A stretch of 54,023 nt of DNA, taken from positions 1 through 54,023 of the forward strand of contig JBBSKF010000006.1 of NCBI GenBank assembly GCA_038256525.1, written 5' to 3'. A program made the translations under genes and the position numbers. Source of the stretch: SCTD01 sp038256525. GTDB lineage: Bacteria > Actinomycetota > Actinomycetes > Mycobacteriales > SCTD01. The notes under the pieces were generated by a model. It saw only the letters and a list, made by a program, of their open reading frames with translations, ran no database searches and was not told where the DNA came from. Shown here in pieces: positions 43,919-52,614 of the stretch (position 1 is the stretch's first letter; each line of letters starts with the position of its first letter).

Positions 43919-43925
43919 CGGGGCG

Positions 43926-43931
43926 ATCCTG
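43926..43931 (-). promoter_or_regulatory. Possible -10 element of glgX
   Basis: CAGGAT on the minus strand ends 7 nt before ATG 43918, in the 25-bp gap after the acyl-CoA dehydrogenase gene. It may instead be a ribosome site (AGGA). Confidence 0.3.
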
Positions 43932-43943
43932 CCCGATCAGCGT

Positions 43944-45110
43944 TCAGGAGCCGCGGGTGCCCCGGGCCAACAGGCGCCGGGCGACGACGATGCGCTGGAT
44001 CTGGTTCGTGCCCTCGTAGATCTGGGTGATCTTCGCGTCGCGCATCATCCGCTCCAACGGGAAGTCCCGGGTGTAGCCGTAGCCACCGAGCAGCTGCACC
44101 GCGTCGGTGGTGATGGACATCGCGGCGTCCGAGGCGACGCACTTCGCGGCCGCCCCGAAGTAGCCGACGTCCGCGTCGCCGCGCTCGGACATGCCGGCAG
44201 CGACGTAGACGAGCGCCCGAGCGGCCTCGAGCTTCATGGCCATGTCGGCGAGCAGGAACTGGATGCCCTGGAAGTCGGCGATGGCCTTGCCGAACTGACG
44301 CCGTTCCGTCACGTAGCCCGCAGCGACGTCGAGCGCTCCCTGCGCGATGCCGACGGACTGCGCCCCGATGGTGATGCGGGTGTGGTCCAGCGTGCGGAGC
44401 GCGAGCGTCAGCCCTTCACCCTCGACGCCGACCAACCGGTCGGCGGGCAGCGGCACGTCGTCGAACAGCAGCTCGCGAGTGGGCGAACCCTTGATGCCCA
44501 TCTTGCGTTCCGGCGCACCGAACGTGAAGCCGGGATCGGACTTCTCGACGACGAAGGCAGAGATGCCGCCCTTGCCGGCAGCGGGGTCGGTCACCGCCAT
44601 GACCGTGTAGAAGTCGGCAACACCGGCGTTGGTGATCCAGGACTTCTGGCCGGAGAGCACCCAGCCGTCCCCGGTGCGTACGGCGCGCGACACCATGCTG
44701 GCCGTGTCCGAGCCGGCGTCGCGCTCGGACAGTCCGTAGGCGAACATCGCCTCACCGCGGGCAACCGGCGGTAGGTAGCGCGCATTGAGATCGGCATCCG
44801 CGGCGAGCAGCAGCGGCATGGTGCCGAGCTTGTTGGTTGCCGGGACCAGCGAGGTCGAGACGCAGACACGCGCGACCTCCTCGATCACCAGACAGGTCGC
44901 GAGCGCGTCGGCGCCCATCCCGTCGTACTCGACAGGAAGGTGAGGTGCGTGCAGGTCCGCCCGACGCAGCGCGTCGTAGGACGCCTGGGGGAACTCGGCC
45001 CGCTCGTCCGCCTCCGCCGCGTGCGGCTCGATCTCGGCCTTCGCCAGCTTGCGGACCACCTCGCGCAGGTGCCGGTGCTCCTCGCTCAGCCGGAAGACGT
45101 CGTCGCTCAC
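43944..45110 (-). CDS. Acyl-CoA dehydrogenase
   Basis: 388 residues from GTG 45110. Family marks: FAYGLSERDAGSDTASM and SWITNAG around the flavin, RQFGKAIADFQGIQF, LLGGYGYTRDFPLERMMRDAKI and catalytic Glu in IYEGTNQIQR. It forms the 2,3-double bond of acyl-CoA and passes electrons to ETF, whose genes lie 2 kb away. GTG 45110 is preferred because CAGACT stands 6 nt before it; GTG 45116 would add two residues. Chain-length preference cannot be told. Confidence 0.93.
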   Translation of the reverse strand: MSDDVFRLSEEHRHLREVVRKLAKAEIEPHAAEADERAEFPQASYDALRRADLHAPHLPVEYDGMGADALATCLVIEEVARVCVSTSLVPATNKLGTMPLLLAADADLNARYLPPVARGEAMFAYGLSERDAGSDTASMVSRAVRTGDGWVLSGQKSWITNAGVADFYTVMAVTDPAAGKGGISAFVVEKSDPGFTFGAPERKMGIKGSPTRELLFDDVPLPADRLVGVEGEGLTLALRTLDHTRITIGAQSVGIAQGALDVAAGYVTERRQFGKAIADFQGIQFLLADMAMKLEAARALVYVAAGMSERGDADVGYFGAAAKCVASDAAMSITTDAVQLLGGYGYTRDFPLERMMRDAKITQIYEGTNQIQRIVVARRLLARGTRGS

Positions 45111-45116
45111 ACCCAC

Positions 45117-45122
45117 AGTCTG
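45117..45122 (-). promoter_or_regulatory. -10 element of the acyl-CoA dehydrogenase gene
   Basis: CAGACT on the minus strand ends 6 nt before GTG 45110. The hexamer and spacing are identical to those before the HelD-type gene. Confidence 0.4.
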
Positions 45123-45137
45123 GCAGGGGCTCCCCGC

Positions 45138-45143
45138 TAGGGT
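45138..45143 (+). promoter_or_regulatory. -10 element of the enoyl-CoA hydratase gene
   Basis: TAGGGT lies 26 nt before ATG 45170, giving a short leader that contains the AGGAGG ribosome site. Here a good ribosome site and a normal leader replace the leaderless spacing. Confidence 0.4.
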
Positions 45144-45169
45144 GCGGCGACAGGCATCAGGAGGCGGTC

Positions 45170-45958
45170 ATGGTCGAGGCATCCGGGTTCGTTCGGCTCG
45201 AAGTCGCGGGCGCCGTGGGCACCATCCGCCTCGACCGGCCGAAGATGAACGCGATCGACGAGCGGCTGCGTGCCGATCTGCACGCCGTGGCCGCAGAGGT
45301 CCGTGACCGCGACGATGTCCGCGCTGTGGTGCTCTACGGCGGGGAACGGGTCTTCGCAGCCGGAGCCGACATCGAGTTCATGTCCCGGCTGGGTTACGCC
45401 GGCATGGTCGCCTGGGGGGCTTTGCTGCAGGACACCTTCCGGCTGGTCGCCCGACTGCCGGTCCCGGTGATCGCGGCGGTCAACGGCTACGCCCTGGGGG
45501 GTGGGTTCGAGCTGGCGCTCACCGCAGACTTCCGCGTCCTCGGGTTCCGGGCCAAGGTCGGCGTCCCCGAGATCACCCTCGGCGTGATTCCCGGGGCCGG
45601 CGGCACCCAGCGGCTGACCCGGCTGGTCGGCCCCGCGAAGGCCAAGGGGATGGTGTTCACCGGACGGCACGTCGGCGCCGAGGAGGCGCTGTCCCTCGGC
45701 ATCGCTGACGACGTCGTGCCCGACGGCGACGTCCACGAACGGGCCATGGAGATGGCGGCGCAGTACGCCGGGGGCCCCGCGGTCGCCCTGCGTGCCGCCA
45801 AGCAGGCGATCGACGACGGTCTCGACACAGATCTGGACAGCGGTCTGCGTCTCGAGACTGCCCTGTTCGCGGGGTTGTTCGCCACCGAGGACCAGGCGAC
45901 GGGAATGGCTTCCTTCCTCGAGAGCGGGCCGGGCAAGGCTCGCTTCGCCGGACGCTGA
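45170..45958 (+). CDS. Enoyl-CoA hydratase/isomerase
   Basis: 262 residues of the crotonase fold. The oxyanion-hole strand is RVFAAGADIEFM, and both catalytic glutamates are present, in GGGFELALTAD and PEITLGVIPGAGGTQRL. It hydrates trans-2-enoyl-CoA, the step after the divergent acyl-CoA dehydrogenase. ATG 45170 is preceded by AGGAGG at ideal spacing. A strong hairpin begins at the stop codon. Confidence 0.92.
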   Translation: MVEASGFVRLEVAGAVGTIRLDRPKMNAIDERLRADLHAVAAEVRDRDDVRAVVLYGGERVFAAGADIEFMSRLGYAGMVAWGALLQDTFRLVARLPVPVIAAVNGYALGGGFELALTADFRVLGFRAKVGVPEITLGVIPGAGGTQRLTRLVGPAKAKGMVFTGRHVGAEEALSLGIADDVVPDGDVHERAMEMAAQYAGGPAVALRAAKQAIDDGLDTDLDSGLRLETALFAGLFATEDQATGMASFLESGPGKARFAGR

Positions 45959-45991
45959 GACGCCGGTGCGTGACGCGCACCACCCGGCGTC
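45959..45991 (+). terminator. Hairpin terminator after the enoyl-CoA hydratase gene
   Basis: GACGCCGG (45959..45966) pairs with CCGGCGTC (45984..45991), and inside it GGTGCG pairs with CGCACC. It starts right after the TGA, with no T-run, in the high-GC style. Confidence 0.6.
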
Positions 45992-46006
45992 CGGGTTGCC
46001 GGGGAA

Positions 46007-46020
46007 CTACCCGCGGGTAG
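46007..46020. promoter_or_regulatory. Perfect 14-bp palindrome upstream of etfBA
   Basis: CTACCCGCGGGTAG lies 115 bp before etfB, the only site of its kind in the window. Size and symmetry suit a TetR-family operator, and such operators commonly precede fatty-acid oxidation genes in actinobacteria. A TATCGT hexamer at 46065..46070 could be the -10 downstream. The regulator is not in this window. Confidence 0.55.
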
Positions 46021-46135
46021 CGTTCACGGTGCAGGGTGATGGGTGGCCCGAGGGCGCACGGCGATATCGTGCCAACTGCTCTCAGGTGGCGTTTCGCCCT
46101 GAAACGAGTCCCGAAACCGGAGGTCGGCGCCCTAC

Positions 46136-46921
46136 GTGAACATCGTCGTACTGGTCAAGCAGGTGCCTGACACCTGGGCCGAGCGCAAGCTGCAGGACAG
46201 TGACAAGACGCTCGACCGCGCCTCCGTCGACGTGGTCATGAACGAGATCGACGAGTACGCCGTGGAGGAGGCTCTGCGCATCAAGGAGAGCACCGGTGAC
46301 GGCTCCGAGGTCACCGTCCTGACGATGGGGCCCGAGCGCGCGGTGGAGACGATCCGCAAGGCGCTGTCGATGGGCGTCGACAAGGCGGTCCACCTCACCG
46401 ACGAGGCGCTGCACGGCTCATGCGCCCTGCAGACGTCGTACGCGCTGGCGACGGTCCTCGGGACGCTCGACTTCGACCTCGTGATCTGCGGCTCGGAGTC
46501 AACAGACGCGCGGCTGTCGGTCATGGCGCCGCTGCTCGCGGAGCGCCTCGGCATCCCACAGCTGTCCGGTGCCCGCAAGGTCACCGTGTTGGACAAGACG
46601 GTGCGCATCGAGCGGCAGACCGAGAGCGGCTATGACGTCATCGAGGCCGCGATGCCGACCGTGATCTCCGTGGTCGAGAAGATCAACGAGCCGCGCTATC
46701 CCTCGTTCAAGGGCATCATGGCGGCCAAGAAGAAGCCGCTGACGACGCTGACGATCGCCGATGCCGGCATCGAGCCCGACCGGGTCGGCCTGGCAGCGGC
46801 GACCAGCGCGGTCGAGTCGTTCTCCACCCGGCCACCGCGCCAGGCCGGTCAGATCGTCAAGGATGAGGGCGACGGTGGCTCGCGGGTCGCCGACTTCCTC
46901 GCGTCGCAGAAGTTCCTCTGA
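46136..46921 (+). CDS. etfB: Electron transfer flavoprotein beta subunit
   Basis: 261 residues. It begins MNIVVLVKQVPDTWAERKL and has NEIDEYAVEEALRIKE and VICGSESTDA, as in housekeeping (group I) ETF-beta, with AMP-binding residues. With EtfA it accepts electrons from acyl-CoA dehydrogenases and hands them to the quinone pool. GTG 46136 is the only start fitting the conserved N-terminus; GGAGG lies 12 bases upstream. Confidence 0.95.
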   Translation: MNIVVLVKQVPDTWAERKLQDSDKTLDRASVDVVMNEIDEYAVEEALRIKESTGDGSEVTVLTMGPERAVETIRKALSMGVDKAVHLTDEALHGSCALQTSYALATVLGTLDFDLVICGSESTDARLSVMAPLLAERLGIPQLSGARKVTVLDKTVRIERQTESGYDVIEAAMPTVISVVEKINEPRYPSFKGIMAAKKKPLTTLTIADAGIEPDRVGLAAATSAVESFSTRPPRQAGQIVKDEGDGGSRVADFLASQKFL

Positions 46922-46934
46922 GAGGCTGGAGTCC

Positions 46935-47894
46935 ATGGCTGAGGTTCTCGTCATCGTCGATCACCTCGACGGGACGCCCAAGAAGGTCACCTACGAGCTG
47001 CTCACCAAGGCGCGCGAGCTGGGGGAGCCGTCGGCCGTCTTCCTCGGCGCCCCGGGCCAGTCCGCGGCAGCTCTGGACGGTCTCGGACGGTTCGGTGCGC
47101 AGAAGGTCTATGTCGGCGAGTCCGACGACATCGCAGGCTTTCTCACCGCTCCCAAGGCTGAGATCATCGCCGCCCTCGTCAAGGACAAGGCGCCGAAAGC
47201 GGTGCTGTTCGCCTCGTCGGCGGAGGGCAAGGAGGTCGCGGCCCGGGTCGCGGTCAAGACGGGGAGCGGGCTGCTCGCCGACGCCGTCGACCTCGACTCC
47301 GACGGCACGGCTACCCAGTCCATCTTCGGCGGCGCGGTCGAGGTGCGGTCCACGGTCACCACCGGGACCAACCTGGTCACGGTCCGGCCCAACTCGACCC
47401 CTCCCGTCGAGCAGCCGGGTGACGCCGTGGTCGAGCAGCTGGCCGTCGAGGTCTCCGAGGCCGCCAGGGGTGCCCGGATCGTCGAGTCGGTCGTCGAGGG
47501 CAAGGGCGGCCGGCCCGATCTCGGGGACGCCTCCGTGGTCGTCTCCGGCGGCCGGGGCGTCGGCGCCGCTGAGGGTTTCGGCATCATCGAGGCTCTCGCG
47601 GACAGCCTGGGCGCCGCAGTCGGCGCCTCGCGCGCCGCGACAGACGCCGGCTGGTATCCCCATCAGCACCAGGTCGGGCAGACCGGCCGCACCGTGTCGC
47701 CGCAGCTCTACATCGCGGCCGGGATCTCCGGCGCCATCCAGCACCGCGCCGGCATGCAGACCAGCAAGACGATCGTCGCGATCAACAAGGACGCCGAGGC
47801 GCCGATCTTCGAGCTGGCCGACTTCGGCCTCGTGGGCGACCTGTTCACCGTCGTGCCGGCGCTGACCGAGGAGATCGTCAAGCGCAAGGGCTGA
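46935..47894 (+). CDS. etfA: Electron transfer flavoprotein alpha subunit
   Basis: 319 residues. The N-terminal domain (MAEVLVIVDHLDG) is followed by the C-terminal FAD domain: SGGRGVGAAEGFGIIEALAD, GASRAATDAGWYPHQHQVGQT and GISGAIQHRAGMQTSKTIVA. It binds FAD between the subunits. It starts 13 bp after etfB and is surely co-transcribed. Convergent with an SDR gene, 6 bp between the stops. Confidence 0.95.
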   Translation: MAEVLVIVDHLDGTPKKVTYELLTKARELGEPSAVFLGAPGQSAAALDGLGRFGAQKVYVGESDDIAGFLTAPKAEIIAALVKDKAPKAVLFASSAEGKEVAARVAVKTGSGLLADAVDLDSDGTATQSIFGGAVEVRSTVTTGTNLVTVRPNSTPPVEQPGDAVVEQLAVEVSEAARGARIVESVVEGKGGRPDLGDASVVVSGGRGVGAAEGFGIIEALADSLGAAVGASRAATDAGWYPHQHQVGQTGRTVSPQLYIAAGISGAIQHRAGMQTSKTIVAINKDAEAPIFELADFGLVGDLFTVVPALTEEIVKRKG

Positions 47895-47900
47895 CGGCCG

Positions 47901-48827
47901 TCAGAGCGGCAGGGCGTACGTCACGCCGGTCAGCCGTTCGGACACCTGCCACAGGCGCCGGGCGGCAACGTCGTCCTGTGCCGCCTTGCTGCGGGGAACC
48001 CGCTTGGGCGAGCCGCGCAGCTCGGCCAGCTGCGGGCCCCAGTAGTCACCGGCCTGCACGTCGGGCATTGTCGCCGCGTAGAGCGAGGGCAGGGCTCCCT
48101 GGGCGTCGCTCTGGGCCAGCAGCGCATTCCCGGCGCGCAGGATCGCGCCTTGGACCGTGGAACCGTGCCCGACCTGCAGGGAGGTCGACGCGTAGCCGGG
48201 ATGCGCGGCCGCCACCAGAAGCGCGGTGCCTGCGGTGCGCCGGTCCAGCTCACGGGCGAACAGCAGGTTTGCCAGTTTGCTCTGCGCGTACGCCTGCCAC
48301 CGGCGGTAACTCCGCTCGCCCATCAGGTCGTCGAAGTCGATGCGGCCGAACCTGTGGGCGGCGCTGGCCACGACGACGACGCGCGGCTCCCGTGCGGCCA
48401 GCAGCAGGGGCAGCAGCCGGCCGGTGAGCGCGAAGTGACCGAGGTGGTTGGTGCCGAGCTGCAGCTCGAAGCCGTCCGCCGTCAGCGTCCGCGGGGGAGC
48501 CATCACCCCGGCGTTGTCGACCAGCAGGTCGAGCGATGCGGTCTGCCTGCCCACCTCTGCGGCGGCCGACTCGACGGAGGTCAGCGACGCGAGGTCGAGG
48601 CTCAACAGCTCGGCGGAAGCCTGTGGCGCGAAGGCCCGCAGTCGCTGCAGCGCCGCCTCGGCCCGGCCTGGGTTCCGGCAGGCCATCAGCACGCGGGCGC
48701 CGCGGCGGGCGAGCTCCAGGCTCGTGTGGAACCCCAGTCCCGAGTTGGCCCCGGTCACGAGGGCCACCCGCCCGGACTGCTCGGGGATTGCCTCGGCAGT
48801 CCAGGGCGCAGCTTTGGGGGGTGGCAT
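47901..48827 (-). CDS. Short-chain dehydrogenase (retinol/protochlorophyllide reductase-like group)
   Basis: 308 residues. VALVTGANSGLGFHTSLELA is the cofactor loop, LVDNAGVMAPP the NAG motif, and the catalytic pair is Tyr and Lys in YAQSKLANLLFAREL. The long insert before the active site and the HPGYASTSLQ block place it in the retinol-dehydrogenase-like group rather than FabG. Substrate unknown. ATG 48827 has a CAGGCT element 7 nt before it. Neighbouring ETF and acyl-CoA genes suggest lipid metabolism, but only by position. Confidence 0.85.
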   Translation of the reverse strand: MPPPKAAPWTAEAIPEQSGRVALVTGANSGLGFHTSLELARRGARVLMACRNPGRAEAALQRLRAFAPQASAELLSLDLASLTSVESAAAEVGRQTASLDLLVDNAGVMAPPRTLTADGFELQLGTNHLGHFALTGRLLPLLLAAREPRVVVVASAAHRFGRIDFDDLMGERSYRRWQAYAQSKLANLLFARELDRRTAGTALLVAAAHPGYASTSLQVGHGSTVQGAILRAGNALLAQSDAQGALPSLYAATMPDVQAGDYWGPQLAELRGSPKRVPRSKAAQDDVAARRLWQVSERLTGVTYALPL

Positions 48828-48834
48828 GCGACCA

Positions 48835-48840
48835 AGCCTG
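48835..48840 (-). promoter_or_regulatory. Possible -10 element of the SDR gene
   Basis: CAGGCT on the minus strand ends 7 nt before ATG 48827. It is a weaker match than most others in the window. Confidence 0.3.
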
Positions 48841-48867
48841 TCACCCCACCTGAGGGCGCTCGTTCCC

Positions 48868-48873
48868 TAGACT
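48868..48873 (+). promoter_or_regulatory. -10 element of the PaaK-like gene
   Basis: TAGACT ends 8 nt before ATG 48882, and no ribosome site is present, so a leaderless mRNA is likely. Confidence 0.45.
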
Positions 48874-48881
48874 CCGAGCCC

Positions 48882-50282
48882 ATGGCCTCCTGGGATTCAA
48901 TGACGACGCGCCAGCTCACGGCCCAACGTGAGGCTGCGGTGCGCGCCCAGGTGCTGGACGCCGTCGCGCCGTTCTCGCCTTTCTGGCGCTCACGCCTGTC
49001 GGCGCTGGGCCGTACCGCCAAGGACGTCGCCTCGCTGTCGGGGCTGAGCGGGCTCCCCGCCGCAGGCGAACGTGACGTGTGCCCGGACGGGAACCCCTCC
49101 GGGGCAGCCGGTCTGGTCCTGCAGGCGAAGGAATCTGGCTACGCTTTGCACGCCGACGGACCGGCGCTGCGCAAGGCGCTGGGGCGCCGGCTCACCAAGC
49201 CGGACGACTACCGCGAGATCGTCGAGGCCGACACGCGCCCGACGTCCTACGTCTACGCGGGCCAGGCGTTGCGCTTCCCGGTCGCGAGCACGCGGAGCGA
49301 CCTCGATGTCGTCGCCCGCACCGGCGCTCGGGTGTGGCAGGTGCTGGGCCTGACGAAGGCCGACATCGTCGTCAGCGCCCTGCCCGCGGCGTCGTCCGCG
49401 TTGGTGCAGGCGCTCTCCCTGGCCGCCCTGGGCGCGAGCTCGCCGCTGTTCGCACCCGACGGCCAGATCGAGCAGGTGGTGTCCACCCTGAACATGGTCG
49501 ACACGTCGGTGCTGGTGCTGCCCTCCCGCGGCGGCGCCGATGTGCTCGGTCGGCTCACCGACGCGCGGGCCTCGATGTCGTCGGTGGCGACGGTGCTGGT
49601 CGCCGGGCCACCGGACCCCGGCGAGCGCCGGGCGATCGCCGACGCGATGGCGGGGATGAGCGGTTCCCGCGCCGTCCTGCTGGCCGTCCATGTGCCGGAC
49701 GGTCACCGCCTGCTGTGGGCCGAGTGCCGGGAGTCGGGCGGCAGTACCGGCCTGCACACCTACCCCGATCTCGAGGTCGTCGAGACCATCGACCCTGAGA
49801 CGGGAGAGCAGGCGGGGCAGCAGGGGCCGTACGAAGTCGTCCTCACCCAGCTCGGACTGCGCGGCACGGCGCTGCTGCGCTGGCGAACCGGCGATGTCGT
49901 CGACGCCGTGGAGGAGGACCCATGTCGCCCCTGCGGTCGGACTGTCCCCCGCGTGCTGAATCTGCAGGGAGGGGCGTTGGTGCCCGAGCTGATGCTGCGC
50001 ACCGGACGGCAGGCGGTCGACCTGCGAGCGATCTCGTCCGCGCTGTCCGGTCGGCCCGACGTGCAGGACTGGCGGGTCGTGATCGGACGCAGCGCCCGCG
50101 ACGGCTCCGATGAGCTGCTCGTGCACGTGTCGCCACCGGCCGGCGTGGAACAGGCCGATGTGGCCGTCGCGGTGGCCCGCGATCTGCGTCTGGCCGCCGG
50201 CCTACTGCCCAGCCAGGTCATCGTGTCCGACAACGGCCGGCTGCCGAACGGCCCCGGCCTGTCGGCACGGCTGCTCGTCTGA
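48882..50282 (+). CDS. PaaK-like adenylate-forming protein lacking the P-loop
   Basis: 466 residues. The overall layout is that of phenylacetate-CoA ligases: an N-terminal QREAAVRAQVLDAVAPFSPFWR, a central VVARTGARVWQVLGLTKADIV and a late RWRTGDVVDAVEEDPCRPCGRTVPRV, the usual CxxCGR motif. The phosphate-binding loop SSGTTGxP is replaced: where it should lie the sequence reads TSYVYAGQALRFPVASTRSD. It may be inactive or use another chemistry. Long conserved tail and intact frame argue against a pseudogene. It lies just before the cysteine desulfurase gene. Confidence 0.75.
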   Translation: MASWDSMTTRQLTAQREAAVRAQVLDAVAPFSPFWRSRLSALGRTAKDVASLSGLSGLPAAGERDVCPDGNPSGAAGLVLQAKESGYALHADGPALRKALGRRLTKPDDYREIVEADTRPTSYVYAGQALRFPVASTRSDLDVVARTGARVWQVLGLTKADIVVSALPAASSALVQALSLAALGASSPLFAPDGQIEQVVSTLNMVDTSVLVLPSRGGADVLGRLTDARASMSSVATVLVAGPPDPGERRAIADAMAGMSGSRAVLLAVHVPDGHRLLWAECRESGGSTGLHTYPDLEVVETIDPETGEQAGQQGPYEVVLTQLGLRGTALLRWRTGDVVDAVEEDPCRPCGRTVPRVLNLQGGALVPELMLRTGRQAVDLRAISSALSGRPDVQDWRVVIGRSARDGSDELLVHVSPPAGVEQADVAVAVARDLRLAAGLLPSQVIVSDNGRLPNGPGLSARLLV

Positions 50283-50319
50283 CGCCGCGCGCTGCCACTC
50301 GCCGCAGCCCGGCGGCGGC

Positions 50320-50325
50320 TAGTCT
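50320..50325 (+). promoter_or_regulatory. -10 element of the cysteine desulfurase gene
   Basis: TAGTCT ends 7 nt before GTG 50333, and no ribosome site is present. It would drive the cysteine desulfurase-mnmA pair. Confidence 0.5.
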
Positions 50326-50332
50326 CCACCTC

Positions 50333-51523
50333 GTGGCCTACCTCGACCATGCGGCCTCGACGCCGATGCTCGCCGAGGCCGTGGAGACGATGACCGCGGC
50401 CCTGTCTGCTGCGCTGTCCGCGGCCGGGAACGCCTCGTCACTGCACTCCGCCGGTCGAAAGGCCCGGCGCGTCGTCGAGGAGTCCCGGGAGCAGCTGGCC
50501 GCCGCGCTCGGTGCGCGGCCGTCGGAGATCGTGTTCACCGGCAGTGGCACGGAGAGCGACAACCTTGCCGTCAAGGGGATCTGGTGGGCGCGACACGACG
50601 CCGACCGTCGCCGCACACGGGTGTTGGCCAGCGCTGTCGAGCATCACGCGGTCCTGGACGCCGTCGAGTGGCTCGCCGGGCACGAGGGCGCCACCGTCGA
50701 CTGGCTGGAGGTCGACGAGCAGGGACGGCTCCACCCGGATGTCCTTCGCGAGGCGATCGAGCGCGATCCCGACGACGTCGCACTCGTGACGGTGATGTGG
50801 GCCAACAACGAGGTCGGCACCGTCCAGCCCGTGCGGCGGCTCGCCGACATCGCCCATGAGTTCGGCATCCCCTTCCACACCGATGCGGTCCAGGCTCTCG
50901 GCCAGCTGCCCGTCGACGTCGCCACGAGCGGGGTAGACGCGCTCACCCTTGCCGGACACAAGTTCGGCGGACCGCTCGGGGTCGGCGCGCTCGTTCTCGG
51001 CCGCGACGTCACCTGCGTGCCACTGCTGCACGGGGGAGGCCAGGAGCGGGATGTGCGCTCCGGCACCCTCGACACCCCGGCGGTCGCCGGCCTCGCGCTC
51101 GCCGCGGCGCTGGCCGTCCAGCGCCAGCCCGGCCTGCACGCCCGGCTCACCGGGCTGCGCGACGATCTCGTGCACCGCGTGCAGCAGGCGGTGCCCGACG
51201 CGGTCCTCAACGGCGCACCGGGCCGGGATCGCCTGCCTGGAAACGCCCACTTCTCCTTCCCCGGCTGCGAGGGTGACTCCCTGCTCCTGCTGCTCGACGC
51301 ACGCGGGGTCGAGGTGTCGACCGGTTCGGCCTGTTCAGCCGGGGTTGCGCGTCCCAGCCATGTCCTCTTGGCGATGGGAGCGGCCGAGGTCGCCGCGCGC
51401 AGCTCGCTGCGTTTCTCGCTCGGCCACAGCTCCACCGCGGCAGACGTCGACGCGCTGCTCGATGCCCTGCCGGGCGTGGTCGATCGGGCCCGCCGGGCAG
51501 CGCTGCCGACGCTCCGGCGGTGA
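50333..51523 (+). CDS. Cysteine desulfurase (NifS/IscS family)
   Basis: 396 residues of aminotransferase class V. It begins VAYLDHAASTPM, has the PLP lysine in TLAGHKFGGPLG and the sulfur-carrying cysteine in VSTGSACSAGVARPSH on a short (IscS-like) loop. It takes sulfur from cysteine; the GTGA overlap with mnmA shows that its main customer is tRNA thiolation, a common actinobacterial pairing. GTG 50333 is set by the conserved N-terminus. Confidence 0.93.
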   Translation: MAYLDHAASTPMLAEAVETMTAALSAALSAAGNASSLHSAGRKARRVVEESREQLAAALGARPSEIVFTGSGTESDNLAVKGIWWARHDADRRRTRVLASAVEHHAVLDAVEWLAGHEGATVDWLEVDEQGRLHPDVLREAIERDPDDVALVTVMWANNEVGTVQPVRRLADIAHEFGIPFHTDAVQALGQLPVDVATSGVDALTLAGHKFGGPLGVGALVLGRDVTCVPLLHGGGQERDVRSGTLDTPAVAGLALAAALAVQRQPGLHARLTGLRDDLVHRVQQAVPDAVLNGAPGRDRLPGNAHFSFPGCEGDSLLLLLDARGVEVSTGSACSAGVARPSHVLLAMGAAEVAARSSLRFSLGHSSTAADVDALLDALPGVVDRARRAALPTLRR

Positions 51524-52572
51524 GGCTGCTCGCCGCGCTGTCCGGCGGCGTCGACTCCGCGGTGGCGGCGGCTCTCGCCGTCGAGGCGGGGCACGAGGTC
51601 ACGGCCGTGCACCTGGCGCTGTCCGCCGCCCCCGCCACGCTGCGGACCGGCTCCCGGGGGTGCTGCTCGAAGGAGGACGCCCGCGATGCGTCGCGCGTGG
51701 CCGACGTGCTCGGCATCCCCTTCTACGTCTGGGATTTCGCCGATCGCTTTCGCGCGGACGTCATCGACAACTTCGTCGCTGAATATGCCGCCGGACGCAC
51801 CCCGAACCCGTGCCTGCGCTGCAACGAGAAGATCAAGTTCGCCGCGGTGCTCGATCGCGCCCTGGCTCTGGGCTTCGACGCGGTCGTCACCGGCCACCAT
51901 GCCCGGCTCGCCGACGGCGCGCTGCGCCGCTCGGTCGACGAGGCGAAGGACCAGTCGTATGTCCTCGCCGTCCTCACTCCTGTCCAGCTGGCAGGCACGG
52001 TCCTGCCGCTGGGTGGACTGACCAAGGCCGAGGTCCGGGTCGCCGCAGCCGAGCGAGGCTTCGCCGTCGCCGACAAGCCGGACAGCCACGACATCTGCTT
52101 CATCGCCGACGGGGACACCGCCGGCTTCCTGCGCGACCGGCTCGGGCCGCGGCCGGGGCCGGTGGTCGACGCGTTGACCGGCGCGGTCGTCGGCGGTCAC
52201 GACGGCGCCTACGGCTACACCATCGGCCAGCGGCGTGGGCTCGCCCTGACCGTGCCGGCCCCGGACGGCCGGCCCCGCTACGTGCTGTCGGTCGAGCCGG
52301 TCAGCCGGACCGTCACGGTCGGGCCGGGCGAAGCGCTGGACACCACGTCGGTACGCGCCACCGCCCCGCGATGGCTCGCCCCCCGGCTGTTGCCGCTGCC
52401 CTGCGAGGTGCAGCTGCGGGCGCACGGCGCCGTACACGCCTGTGTCGCCTCCGAGGACGGCAGCGGCGGCTGGCGGCTGGAGCTGGCGACGCCCGCGCGG
52501 GGTGTCGCCGCCGGCCAGGCCGCGGTGCTCTACGAGGGAGACCGGGTGCTCGCGAGCGCGACGATCGCCTGA
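51520..52572 (+). CDS. mnmA: tRNA 2-thiouridylase MnmA
   Basis: 350 residues. PP-loop SGGVDSAV, first catalytic Cys in NPCLRCNEKIKF, second Cys in DSHDICFIADGD and a C-terminal beta-barrel (YTIGQRRGLAL). It thiolates U34 of tRNA-Glu, -Gln and -Lys. An extra SRGCCSKEDARDASR segment near residue 47 is usual in actinobacterial MnmA. The start GTG overlaps the upstream stop. Confidence 0.96.
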   Translation: MRLLAALSGGVDSAVAAALAVEAGHEVTAVHLALSAAPATLRTGSRGCCSKEDARDASRVADVLGIPFYVWDFADRFRADVIDNFVAEYAAGRTPNPCLRCNEKIKFAAVLDRALALGFDAVVTGHHARLADGALRRSVDEAKDQSYVLAVLTPVQLAGTVLPLGGLTKAEVRVAAAERGFAVADKPDSHDICFIADGDTAGFLRDRLGPRPGPVVDALTGAVVGGHDGAYGYTIGQRRGLALTVPAPDGRPRYVLSVEPVSRTVTVGPGEALDTTSVRATAPRWLAPRLLPLPCEVQLRAHGAVHACVASEDGSGGWRLELATPARGVAAGQAAVLYEGDRVLASATIA

Positions 52573-52602
52573 GCAGGGCAACAGACCCAGCCACCGTCTG
52601 GC

Positions 52603-52608
52603 TAGGCT
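52603..52608 (+). promoter_or_regulatory. -10 element before the small ORF at 52615
   Basis: TAGGCT ends 6 nt before ATG 52615. It supports this small gene as real and leaderless. Confidence 0.45.
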
Positions 52609-52614
52609 TCCCGC

